DNA from: an uncultured Planctomycetota bacterium
GTDB lineage: Bacteria > Planctomycetota > UBA1135 > GCA-002686595
DNA: 64,000 bases
NCBI GenBank assembly: GCA_903928115.1
Contig: CAIYPP010000001.1
Coordinates: 1 to 64,000, forward strand
Reading direction: 5' to 3'
The position numbers and the translations under genes are program-made. How positions within the stretch are numbered: the first letter of the stretch is position 1; each line of letters begins with the position of its first letter. Under the pieces are notes generated by a model. It saw only the letters and a list, made by a program, of their open reading frames with translations, was not told the origin of the DNA and ran no database searches. Positions 9,069 to 16,640 of the stretch are shown here, piece by piece.

Positions 9069-9778
9069 ATGCGATCCTTTCGTGTCCTGCTGCAGCTCTC
9101 TGTCCTCGCCCTCGTTCCTGGTTGCATGTTCGTCATCGAGTCCGACGGCGAGGTCCGTCGAGCGAGTTGGTGGCACACCGATCTCTCCAGCGACTGCGTG
9201 GTCGGCTCGGGTGTGAGGGCATCGGAGTCGCGCGAGGTCGCCGAGTTCCGCGCCGTGCGCGGCTCGGGCTCGGTGGACTCATCGTGCGAGCGGGCGCCGA
9301 GCGCGCGGTCTTCGTTCGCGGGGATGACAACCTGCTCGAGCGCATCGAGACCGTGGTCGAGGACGGCGAGCTCCGCGTGCGCGTGCGGTCCGGCGGCTAC
9401 CGTGCTCGCCAGCCGCTCGTCGTCGAGATCTCGACACCGTCGCTGACCGCGCTGTCGCTCAGCGGTTCGGGTGACGCGGAACTCTCCGGCCTGTCGGGCG
9501 GCGTCGTATCGATCCAAGTCTCAGGCTCAGGGGATGTGCGCGGCTCTGGCACTCTCGACGAGCTCGAAGTTTCGCTCTCCGGATCGGGAGACCTGAACCT
9601 GTCGGACCTCGCCGCGCGGAGGGTGTCGGTTGCGCTGACGGGCTCCGGCGACGTTCAAGTCCGCGCGAACGAGGAACTCACCGTGGCCCTCAGCGGTAGC
9701 GGAGACGTGCGCTACCGGGGCGCGCCGCGGGTGCGCAAGGTAGTCTCGGGCTCTGGAGCTGTGCACGCGCTGCCCTGA
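9069..9778 (+). pseudogene. DUF2807 (GIN domain) lipoprotein interrupted by a frameshift
   Basis: Begins at ATG 9069 with a lipoprotein signal (lipobox LVPGC). The start of a putative auto-transporter adhesin head domain follows (REVAEFRAVRGSGSVD). The frame then fails: from about 9278 the family's continuation (LIVRAGAERAVFVRG...) lies in the +2 frame and runs to 9778. It includes six or more SGSGD-type repeats, for example SLSGSGDAELSGL and VSLSGSGDLNLSDL, that build the right-handed beta-helix. Restoring one C after 9278 would join both parts seamlessly as GSGSVDLIVRAG. This is either a genuine single-base deletion or an assembly error. Intact, it would be a secreted lipoprotein of about 236 aa of unknown function. 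Confidence 0.75.
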
Positions 9779-9846
9779 GCCGTGGGCCGAGCGGCCTGCG
9801 GGCGGCGCTCTGCGCTAAGATCCCGGGCCCTTCCGAGGCCCGCAGA

Positions 9847-11229
9847 GTGGACCGATCCAAGCGCTTCAGTGTCGTGCGCGACCCCGTGCACGGCGACGTG
9901 TACCTGACCCACGAAGAGCTCGCGTTGCTCGACACACGCGAGATGCAGCGCCTGCGCGGCGTCAAGCAGCTCGGTTCCGCGGACTTGGTCTACCCCGGCG
10001 CGCGCCACAGTCGCTTCGAGCACTCGATCGGCACGGTCCATCTCTCGCAGGCCATCATCGAGGCGACGTCGCGCGCGGCGGCGGAGAATCCGCGCGAGCA
10101 GCTCGCCGTCGGGCGCGAGGAGGCGCGCGTGATCCGCGCCGCGGCGCTCGTGCACGACATCACGCACATCCCATACGGCCATCACGTCGAAGATCAGGCG
10201 GGCTTGATGCACCGTCACGACTCGGTCTATCGCTTCGAGCGCATGCTCGGGCCACAGACTGAGATCGGTCGCAAGCTCGCGGAGCTCGGGCTCGCTCGCG
10301 ACGTGCTCGCGGTGCTCTCTCCCGCGGGGCAGGGCGGCGAGCGCGTGCCCCCGTATTGGCGGCAAATCAACTCCGACACGATCTGCTCGGACATTCTCGA
10401 CTACCTGCAGCGCGACGCCTACTTCACGGGCCTCAAGATCGGCATCGATCCGCGCCTCGTGTCGCACTTCAAGGTCGACCGCGTGAGCGGCAACCTCTAC
10501 ATCGACCTCGCCAAGCACAGCCTCCTGCGCGAGGACATTCTGAGCGAGATCGTTCGCATGCTCGAGGCGCGCTACTACTTCTCCGAGCGCGTCTACTATC
10601 ACCATGCGAAGGTCGCGGCAGGCGCGCTGATCGCGCGCGCGGTCGAGCTGTGTCTGCGCGAGAAGCTCCTCTCCGAAGAGGACTTCTACATGACTACCGA
10701 CGACTCGCTGCTCGACCTGCTCGAGCGCGTCGCCGAACGCGCGCGGCCCGCGACGGGGCGGCGCATCCGCTCGCTCGTTCAGCGCTATCGCGAGCGCCGA
10801 CTTCCCAAGCGTGCTTGTGTCTTTCCGCACGTCGCGAACGAAGGCGCGCAGGCCGAGTTCGTGTCGAAGTACTTCGCGCTCGAAGGCCACGCGGCGCGTA
10901 CGGCCGTCGAAGAGCGCGTGCAGGACCTCGTGCGCTTCGCAACGGGTCGCGAGATCGAGGTCATGGTCGTGTGCCCCGCGCGCCGCATGCAGCTCAAGGA
11001 AGCGGCGACGCACGTGCGTTGGCCGGGCGACGACGCGCTTCGGCCTCTGTCGGAGCACTCGGCCAAGGTGCCGCGCCTCGCCGACCTCGAGCGCGCCTAT
11101 CGCGATCTGTGGAAGTTCTACGTGTTCGCGGCGACGGACGAGCCCGAGCTGCTCGCCAAGGTGGGGGAGATCGCGGCAGGCGAGTTCCCGACCGCGCGAA
11201 ATCTCTACGAGGTCCAGCGCGCCCGCTGA
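9847..11229 (+). CDS. HD-domain phosphohydrolase (SAMHD1/dGTPase-like)
   Basis: Soluble metal-dependent phosphohydrolase of 460 aa. The N-terminus (VRDPVHGDVYLT, then LRGVKQLGSADLVYPGARHSRFEHSIG) is typical of the YdhJ/SAMHD1-type HD family. The HD dyad is His103-Asp104 in AALVHDITHIPYGHH. Family members hydrolyse dNTPs or other nucleotides, but the substrate cannot be assigned here. The start is GTG at 9847, directly before MDRSKRFSVVRDP, which aligns with family N-termini. It stands alone in orientation between the DUF2807 gene and the exported protein at 11310, 80 bases away. Confidence 0.83.
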   Translation: MDRSKRFSVVRDPVHGDVYLTHEELALLDTREMQRLRGVKQLGSADLVYPGARHSRFEHSIGTVHLSQAIIEATSRAAAENPREQLAVGREEARVIRAAALVHDITHIPYGHHVEDQAGLMHRHDSVYRFERMLGPQTEIGRKLAELGLARDVLAVLSPAGQGGERVPPYWRQINSDTICSDILDYLQRDAYFTGLKIGIDPRLVSHFKVDRVSGNLYIDLAKHSLLREDILSEIVRMLEARYYFSERVYYHHAKVAAGALIARAVELCLREKLLSEEDFYMTTDDSLLDLLERVAERARPATGRRIRSLVQRYRERRLPKRACVFPHVANEGAQAEFVSKYFALEGHAARTAVEERVQDLVRFATGREIEVMVVCPARRMQLKEAATHVRWPGDDALRPLSEHSAKVPRLADLERAYRDLWKFYVFAATDEPELLAKVGEIAAGEFPTARNLYEVQRAR

Positions 11230-11309
11230 TCGCGCGGGGCAGCCGTTGGAAATTGCTTTCTCTCAAGAGCGCCTCCCTCGGGTTCCGAAGGAAGGTTTGG
11301 GAGAAGCAC

Positions 11310-12356
11310 ATGAAGAACTTGCACATCGTGCGCGCCGCACTCGGCGCGCTGTACCTGGGGTCTGTCGTTTCGGCGAGCACGGGAGGTCTGGGGAGCCCGA
11401 TGCCTGCCTCTGCCAGCACGCGCGAACCCATGCGCCTCGAGGCGAAGCTCTCGCCCGACGGTCGTTGGGTCGCGATTCACGGCTCGCGCGGCTGGTCGGA
11501 CGAGACTCGCGGCTGGATCGTCCCGCTCGAGAACGGCGTGCCGATCGAGCTCCGCGACGTGCAGCCCAACGGCTCGCAGACGCTCGCGTGGGACGAGCAC
11601 AACCTGCTGCGCGTCGAGGTCGTGAATCAGGACGCAGGCATCCCTGAGATGCACTGGCTCCAGCCTTCGACGGGCGAGACCGTCCGGCTCACGCGCGACC
11701 GAGACGCGATGCGCGAGCAGGTGCGCGCTGCGACGGCCGAGTGGGGCACGGTGAGCGAGCGCCACGTCGCCGACGGACGCACGCTACGCATCGTGCGCTG
11801 GAGCTCCGAGCGCACGCACGTCGACCTCGAGTCCATCGGTGCGTCCCGCCTCACGCTCTCGACGCAGCCCGGCAGCGGCTTCTTCACGTCGACGCGCGAG
11901 GGCGTGACCTTCTTCTCGCGCTTCGACATGGTCGCGGGCACGGAGCGCGAGCTCCTGCAGACGATCGTGCCCGACTTCGACTGGCGCGTCTCGGCCGATG
12001 GCCGCAAGCTGCTCGTCAGCGAAGGCGGACTCGAGCCGCGCGCGCGCATCCTCGATGCGGCAAACGGCACGCTGCTCGACGGGCCGTGGCTCGCGACGCA
12101 GCCGCGCTGGATCGAGGGCTGTGACGGCCGCTACTTCGCCGCGGTCGAAGGCGCGCACCGCGTGCTGTTCGATCTCTTGCGCGATCGCAAGCTCGACCTC
12201 GGTGGGGACGAGGGCGCGTGGCCGGAGATCGTGGCGCTCGAAGACGGGCGCTTCTTGGTGGAGAATGACCGCGAGGTCGCGCTCTTCAACGCCGACTTCC
12301 GCCGCGAGCGCTGTCTCTTCTACGCACCGCCGGACACGTCGGTCGCGGCGCGCTGA
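11310..12356 (+). CDS. Exported beta-propeller-like protein of unknown function
   Basis: Protein of 348 aa with an N-terminal signal peptide (MKNLHIVRAALGALYLGSVVSAS). The body has TolB/WD40-like blade signatures: LSPDGRWVAIHGS, TLAWDEHNLLRVEV, WRVSADGRKLLVSEGG and PEIVALEDGRFLVENDREV. No catalytic residues stand out, so I do not assign a function. The ATG is preceded by a purine-rich GGGAGAAG sequence about 5 bases upstream, which supports this start over the long upstream open frame. It converges on the aminotransferase gene, with about 40 bases between stops. Confidence 0.6.
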   Translation: MKNLHIVRAALGALYLGSVVSASTGGLGSPMPASASTREPMRLEAKLSPDGRWVAIHGSRGWSDETRGWIVPLENGVPIELRDVQPNGSQTLAWDEHNLLRVEVVNQDAGIPEMHWLQPSTGETVRLTRDRDAMREQVRAATAEWGTVSERHVADGRTLRIVRWSSERTHVDLESIGASRLTLSTQPGSGFFTSTREGVTFFSRFDMVAGTERELLQTIVPDFDWRVSADGRKLLVSEGGLEPRARILDAANGTLLDGPWLATQPRWIEGCDGRYFAAVEGAHRVLFDLLRDRKLDLGGDEGAWPEIVALEDGRFLVENDREVALFNADFRRERCLFYAPPDTSVAAR

Positions 12357-12398
12357 CGCTCCGAAGCGTCCGATGACATCGAGCGCTCTCGCGGCACC

Positions 12399-13598
12399 CT
12401 AGCGGGCGGCTGCGAGGGCGCTCTTGCGCTTGGGGTGCGCTTCGAGGAAGCGCTGCAGGCGCTGCGCCGCGAGCTGGATGCGGTCGAGCGAGAGCGCGTA
12501 CGACAGGCGCACGTGGGTGTCCACGCCGAACGCCGTGCCCGGCACGAGCGCGAGGTCGACCTGCTCGAGCACGTCCTCGCAGAAGCCGCGCGTGCCGCGC
12601 TCGTCGAGGTAGGCCCGCACGTCGGGGAACGCGTAGAAAGCGCCGCGCGGCCACGGCACGGAGAGGCCCATGTCGCGCAGCGCGCCGATGAGCCAGCGAC
12701 GGCGGCGGTCGAACTCAGCGCACATGTGCGCGATCTCGACGGGCTCGGCGCCCGAGAGCGCCGCGAGGTAGCCCTCTTGGCTCACCGTGTTCGGCGCGCC
12801 GGTGAGGTGCGAGTGCAGGCGCTCGATGCCGGAGACCACCGCGCGCGGTCCGGCGGCGAACCCGATGCGGTAGCCGGTCATCGCGAGCGACTTCGAAGCG
12901 CCATCGAGCACGATCGTGCGCGCGCGGATCGCGGGACCGAGCGCGGCGGGGCTCAGGTTCGGTTCCCCTTCGTACACCAGCCGACGGTAGATCTCGTCCG
13001 AGAGGATCCACAGGTTGCGGCGCTCGCACAGCTCCGCGAGTCGGCGCACTTCGTCGTGGGTCCACACGTAGCCCGTGGGGTTGCTCGGGCTGTTGAACAG
13101 CACGGCCTTCGTGCGCGGCGTGATCGCGCGCTCGATCGCGTCGAAGTCGGGGCCGCAGTCGGCGCGCGACGGGACGTTCACCGGCACGCCGCCCGCGATG
13201 CGCACGATCTCGACGTAGCTGACCCACGCCGGCAGGAAGAGCAGCACCTCGTCGCCGGGGTCGACCAGCGCCATCACCGCGCCCGAGAGCGCGTGCTTCG
13301 TGCTGTGGCAGACCGTGACCTCTTCCACGGCGAAGGGCGCGATGCCGCGCACGGCCGCCGCGTTCTCGCCGATCGCCTTGCGCAGGGCGCGCGTGCCCGC
13401 GGCGGGTGTGTACTTCACGTCGCCCGACAGCACCTTGCGCGAGGCCGCTTGCTGCACCACGGCGGGGGCGGGGAAGTCGGGCTCGCCCACGGACATGTTG
13501 ACGATGTCGCGACCCGACTCGGCCAGCGCCTTGGCGCGGGCGTCGAGGGCCAGCTTCACCGAGAGGGAGATGGCCTGGGCGCGTTGGGAGAGAGACAT
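12399..13598 (-). CDS. Class I/II PLP-dependent aminotransferase (aspartate aminotransferase-like)
   Basis: Fold-type I aminotransferase of 399 aa, the usual size for AspC/AspB1-type enzymes. Seen are the substrate-side NMSVGEPDFPAP motif, the PLP ring-contact FNSPSNPTG, ILSDEIY with the pyridine-nitrogen Asp, and the Schiff-base Lys236 in DGASKSLAMTGYR followed by the phosphate-binding Arg. The start is ATG at 13598 (MSLSQRAQ). The upstream extension to 13703 is proline-rich and unlike the family. The likely reaction is aspartate or prephenate transamination in amino-acid synthesis. Substrate specificity cannot be settled from these motifs. It is monocistronic and divergent from the gene at 13813. 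Confidence 0.88.
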   Translation of the reverse strand: MSLSQRAQAISLSVKLALDARAKALAESGRDIVNMSVGEPDFPAPAVVQQAASRKVLSGDVKYTPAAGTRALRKAIGENAAAVRGIAPFAVEEVTVCHSTKHALSGAVMALVDPGDEVLLFLPAWVSYVEIVRIAGGVPVNVPSRADCGPDFDAIERAITPRTKAVLFNSPSNPTGYVWTHDEVRRLAELCERRNLWILSDEIYRRLVYEGEPNLSPAALGPAIRARTIVLDGASKSLAMTGYRIGFAAGPRAVVSGIERLHSHLTGAPNTVSQEGYLAALSGAEPVEIAHMCAEFDRRRRWLIGALRDMGLSVPWPRGAFYAFPDVRAYLDERGTRGFCEDVLEQVDLALVPGTAFGVDTHVRLSYALSLDRIQLAAQRLQRFLEAHPKRKSALAAAR

Positions 13599-13812
13599 CG
13601 TTGGAGGTGGGCGGTCTGAGCCCCGAGGAAGGGGTCTACCTTCCGGCATCCTCGCGCCGAGGTCAAGGCGCCCGGCGTTGTGGGGAAGGAAGGGGCCGCC
13701 CATGCGTCGAACTCAAGCGATACCGCGGAGCGTTTCGAGACATGTGGGGCTGCCGACGGTCGCCCGCTGGACAAGGGGCCCACCGCGCCGTCACGCTGCA
13801 CCCACCACCGCC

Positions 13813-15843
13813 ATGACCCGCCGCTCCCGCCTCCTGCGCTACGCGCTCGCCCTGAGCCTCGTGCTCCTGTTCGCGGGCTATTTCGCCTTCTCGACCTTCG
13901 TGTTCAGTCCGACCGAATCGGACTACGAGCCCGACGTCGCGACCCTCGTTCCGCGCGGGGTCGACTTCTTCGTCGCCAAGTCCGACCTGCGGGGGGACTT
14001 CGAGGGCCTGCCGCGGCTCGCCGTGCAGGACGAGCTCGACCGCACGGCCGCGTGGCGCACGTGGCTCGAGTCGCCGGAGCGCGCGGAGCTCGAGGCCCGC
14101 CACAAGATCGAGGCCGGGCTCGACGAGCTGAAGCGCCAGCTCGACGCGGCGGGGATCGACCCGCTCGACGTGATCGGCGGCGACGACCTCGCGGTCGCGG
14201 GCTACTTCAAGGGCGCCACGCTCGACAGCGCCGACTGGGCCGCGTACGGCCGCGTGACGTGGATGGGCAAGCTCGCGGTCGCGGCCCTCGACTACCCCGG
14301 CCTCGCCGGGCTCGATCAGCGCGGCGTCACCGTCGCGCCGGGCGAGGGCTTCGTCACCGTGAGCGGTGGGGGACTCGCGCGCCCGATCCACGTGGCGCGG
14401 ATTCAGGACGTCGTCGTGCTCGGCACGTCGAAGGAGCTCGTCGAGAAGGCCGCCGACCTCCGCGCGCGAGGCGGTCAGGAGAGCTTCGGCATGAGCGCTG
14501 CCTACAACGACGAGATCGCGCAGTCGCGGCGCACGTCGGAGGGCGACGACATCGAGCTCTACGTCGACTGGCGCACGGCGATGGAGAAGCTCCAGCTGTC
14601 CTTGCGACGCCCCGATGCGAACTCGGATCAGCCGTGGGAGTCGATCCTCGGCCGCATGTTCCAGCTCGGCAGCGTGCGCACGCTCGCGGGCACGATCGGC
14701 TTCGACCGAGGGGTGGTCGTCGATCTGCACGGCGAGCTCTCCAGCGAGACCATGACGCCGTTCCAAAAGGCGCTCTATCGCCAGCGCGGCCGCGAATCCA
14801 AGGCGATCGTCGACGCGCTCGCTCGCATCGCGCGCCCCGACACGCAGGTGCTCGCGCACCTCGAGGTCGAGCTCGGCGAGTTCTTGACCGAGCTCTACTC
14901 GTCGCTCGAGCCCGCGCAGCGCCAGCTGATCGACGAAATGCTGCGCAGCACCGGGCAGTACAACGGCGCCGCGGCCGCCATCAAGGAGCTCGACGCGCTC
15001 TTCAAGGGCCGCATCGGCGTGATCGTGCGCCACAACGACTTCCCGGTGAACGCCGAGAAGGACCCGCCGCACAACGACGTGCCCGTGCCCGCCTTCGCGC
15101 TCGTCCTGTGGACCGAAGGCTCCGAGCGCACGCACAAGCGCATCACCGAGCTCCAGAAGCTCGTCAACGACAACCAAGGCCGCTTCGGCCTCCAAGGCCG
15201 CAACGGCGGCCGCGGCGTGTTCATCAACAACCTCTCCGGCGGCTTCGAGGCCTGGGAGTTCTGGTCGCCGTTCATCGACGGCACCGGCCACATCGCCGTG
15301 GCGCGCAACGCCGAGCTGTACTTCATCTCCAACTCGTTCCAGCTCGTCAGCGACCTGCTCAACCGCTCGAACCCGCTGCTCGACGTCGAGCGCCTCTCCG
15401 ACCGCCCCGACTTCAACCAGCTCGTCAACGAAGCCCAGCCCGCTTCCAACCTCTTCCTCTGGCTCAACCCCCAGACCCTCTCGAAGACCCTGCGTGCCTT
15501 CGCCGAGCGCACGGCCCTCGACGAAGCCAAGGCCCGCATCGACTGGGACCTCGAGCGCGCCCGCGAAGAAGACCGCGTCCTGCGCGAGCAGTTCCCCGGC
15601 AAGCGCCGCAACCAGCTCGACTCCGACACCCAGCGCCAGCTCAACGAGATCGTCGGCCCGCTCCTCGCCCTGCGCGAGCGCGAGCTCCTGCGCGAACAAG
15701 TCCCCGCCCTCAAGGCCCGCTTCGACCGCCAAATCACCTACCTCGAAGCCATCTCCGCCGCCCTGCTGACCCTCTCCCTCGACCCCAAGCACTTCGACCT
15801 CACCCTGACCGCCGTCACCCCCCTCACCCCGATCCCCGACTAA
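13813..15843 (+). CDS. Large membrane-anchored protein of unknown function
   Basis: Protein of 676 aa that I do not recognise. It starts with a short basic stretch and one hydrophobic helix (residues about 10-30, YALALSLVLLFAGYFAFSTFVF), so it is probably anchored in the inner membrane with the rest outside. The segment EPDVATLVPRGVDFFVAKSDL follows the helix. The C-terminal third is charged and helix-rich (EAKARIDWDLERAREEDRVLREQ) and could be coiled coil. The ATG at 13813 is chosen because the anchor begins there; the same frame is open upstream to 13300 but overlaps the divergent aminotransferase. Codon third positions become almost uniformly C near the 3' end. Confidence 0.65.
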   Translation: MTRRSRLLRYALALSLVLLFAGYFAFSTFVFSPTESDYEPDVATLVPRGVDFFVAKSDLRGDFEGLPRLAVQDELDRTAAWRTWLESPERAELEARHKIEAGLDELKRQLDAAGIDPLDVIGGDDLAVAGYFKGATLDSADWAAYGRVTWMGKLAVAALDYPGLAGLDQRGVTVAPGEGFVTVSGGGLARPIHVARIQDVVVLGTSKELVEKAADLRARGGQESFGMSAAYNDEIAQSRRTSEGDDIELYVDWRTAMEKLQLSLRRPDANSDQPWESILGRMFQLGSVRTLAGTIGFDRGVVVDLHGELSSETMTPFQKALYRQRGRESKAIVDALARIARPDTQVLAHLEVELGEFLTELYSSLEPAQRQLIDEMLRSTGQYNGAAAAIKELDALFKGRIGVIVRHNDFPVNAEKDPPHNDVPVPAFALVLWTEGSERTHKRITELQKLVNDNQGRFGLQGRNGGRGVFINNLSGGFEAWEFWSPFIDGTGHIAVARNAELYFISNSFQLVSDLLNRSNPLLDVERLSDRPDFNQLVNEAQPASNLFLWLNPQTLSKTLRAFAERTALDEAKARIDWDLERAREEDRVLREQFPGKRRNQLDSDTQRQLNEIVGPLLALRERELLREQVPALKARFDRQITYLEAISAALLTLSLDPKHFDLTLTAVTPLTPIPD

Positions 15844-15870
15844 CCCCGCCCCCCAGTCCCGGTTTTGGTT

Positions 15871-15975
15871 TCAGGGTTCAGGGTTCAGGGTTCTGCGGTC
15901 TGAGGTCTGCGGTCTGAGGTCTGAGGTCTGAGGTCTGAGGTCTGAGGTCTGAGGTCTGCGGTCTGCGGCCTGAGG
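15871..15975. repeat. 7-bp tandem repeat, 15 units
   Basis: Fifteen uninterrupted heptamers: three TCAGGGT, then eleven alternating between TCTGCGG and TCTGAGG, and a last CCTGAGG. The register is perfect over 105 bases. Because 7 is not a multiple of 3, the minus strand reads as a heptapeptide repeat (LRPQTSD), which explains the spurious open frames here. There are no spacers, so it is not CRISPR. The origin is probably replication slippage. Confidence 0.9.
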
Positions 15976-16016
15976 CCGTTCTCCGTTCGGCCTTCCGAGG
16001 CTCTTGCGCCCGTTGC

Positions 16017-16037
16017 GCCCTCGAGTGGATTCGAACC
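16017..16037 (-). repeat. Displaced 21-bp copy of the tRNA-Leu 3' end
   Basis: This block is identical over 21 bases to 16302-16322 in the intact tRNA-Leu gene. It covers the acceptor 3' strand, the T-stem 3' strand and most of the T loop, exactly 285 bases away in the same orientation. The flanks differ at once on both sides: no CCA follows and the 5' T-stem strand is not complementary. It cannot be a functional tRNA. Duplicated tRNA 3' ends are the usual footprint of integrase-mediated insertion. Confidence 0.75.
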
Positions 16038-16051
16038 GGTAAGCCCCGTGC

Positions 16052-16222
16052 GCCGGCCGCACTGCGGCCGGCGATGCAACGACGCCTTGGCGTCGTTGCA
16101 AGGGGACCCCCGAGCGGGCTCCGCCCGCGGAGGAGTAAGCCGGGGAGTCGGCGGCGCTAGCCGACGACCGAAACGACGCTTTGGCGTCGTTTCGCCGGAT
16201 GCCCCGAGCAGGCTCCGCCTGC
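16052..16222. repeat. Cluster of six hairpins with a duplicated composite unit
   Basis: Perfect inverted repeats lie at 16052-16072 (10-bp arms), 16075-16100 (12-bp arms around TT), 16114-16128 (GCGGGC-TCC-GCCCGC), 16147-16165 (GTCGGC arms), 16169-16194 (11-bp arms around TTTG) and 16208-16222 (GCAGGC-TCC-GCCTGC). The second and third form a pair repeated as the fifth and sixth, 94 bases later, sharing the AACGACGC...GCGTCGTT core and the TCC loop. The arms have diverged in matching ways (CGGGC/GCCCG against CAGGC/GCCTG), so the structure rather than the sequence is kept. Confidence 0.8.
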
Positions 16223-16297
16223 GAGGCCACGCGTGGTGGTTCGCGGCAACGCCGCCCCCGACGACGCTTCGTAGGTCTCCTCCCGCGCAGGGGAAGA

Positions 16298-16382
16298 TGG
16301 TGCCCTCGAGTGGATTCGAACCACCACGGTGTTACCCGCCAGCACCTCAAGCTGGTGCGTCTGCCAATTCCGCCACGAGGGC
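16298..16382 (-). tRNA. tRNA-Leu (anticodon GAG), CCA encoded
   Basis: An 85-nt class II tRNA read from 16382 down to 16298. The acceptor stem is GCCCTCG paired with CGAGGGC, T8 follows, and the D-arm contains the typical Leu sequence TGGCGGAATTGGCAGACGC. The anticodon arm is CCAGC-TTGAGGT-GCTGG, giving anticodon GAG (reads CUC/CUU). It has a variable arm, a TTCGAAT T-loop, discriminator A as expected for leucine, and a genome-encoded CCA end. Confidence 0.95.
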
Positions 16383-16640
16383 ACCTTGGATCGCGTCAGT
16401 CGGGGCTTCGCAGGGCTCTGGGCAGTTGCGGGTCCTGTCCCTGCGGGCCGTCTCGGGCGAAACCCGAGGGGCGGGGAGCATACCAGCCGCTCTCTCGGGT
16501 TCAAGGGGCTCGTCGCTACGACTCTCGGCGGCTTGGATGGGGCAGGTGGGGGAGCTAGGGTCTGTGGTCCTGTCCAGCCCGGGACGACGCTCCGCGGGCC
16601 CCCCTCGCACCGTCCCCCCCCAAGGAACTTCGAACGAACC

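Larger units (their letters stand above)
15844..16640. other. Gene-free repeat-rich stretch around tRNA-Leu
   Basis: About 800 bases with no credible protein gene. In order it holds a 7-bp tandem repeat (15871-15975), a detached copy of a tRNA-Leu 3' end (16017-16037), a cluster of perfect hairpins (16052-16222) that includes a two-copy composite unit, the intact tRNA-Leu(GAG) gene on the minus strand (16298-16382), and about 250 bases of plain sequence before the phosphofructokinase start. The open frames across it are products of base composition and heptamer periodicity. Confidence 0.75.

Noticed and set aside
9069-9778. Programmed frameshift
   Set aside because: No slippery heptamer is seen at 9270-9285; a single missing C explains the break more simply.
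15871-15975. CRISPR array
   Set aside because: Units are 7 bp and contiguous with no spacers, and no cas gene is present.
16017-16037. Second tRNA-Leu gene
   Set aside because: Only the 3' end is present; T-stem pairing, anticodon arm and CCA are missing.
15871-16350. Minus-strand open frame encoding LRPQTSD heptapeptide repeats
   Set aside because: A direct consequence of the 7-bp tandem DNA repeat; it also runs through the tRNA gene and hairpins and has no start context.
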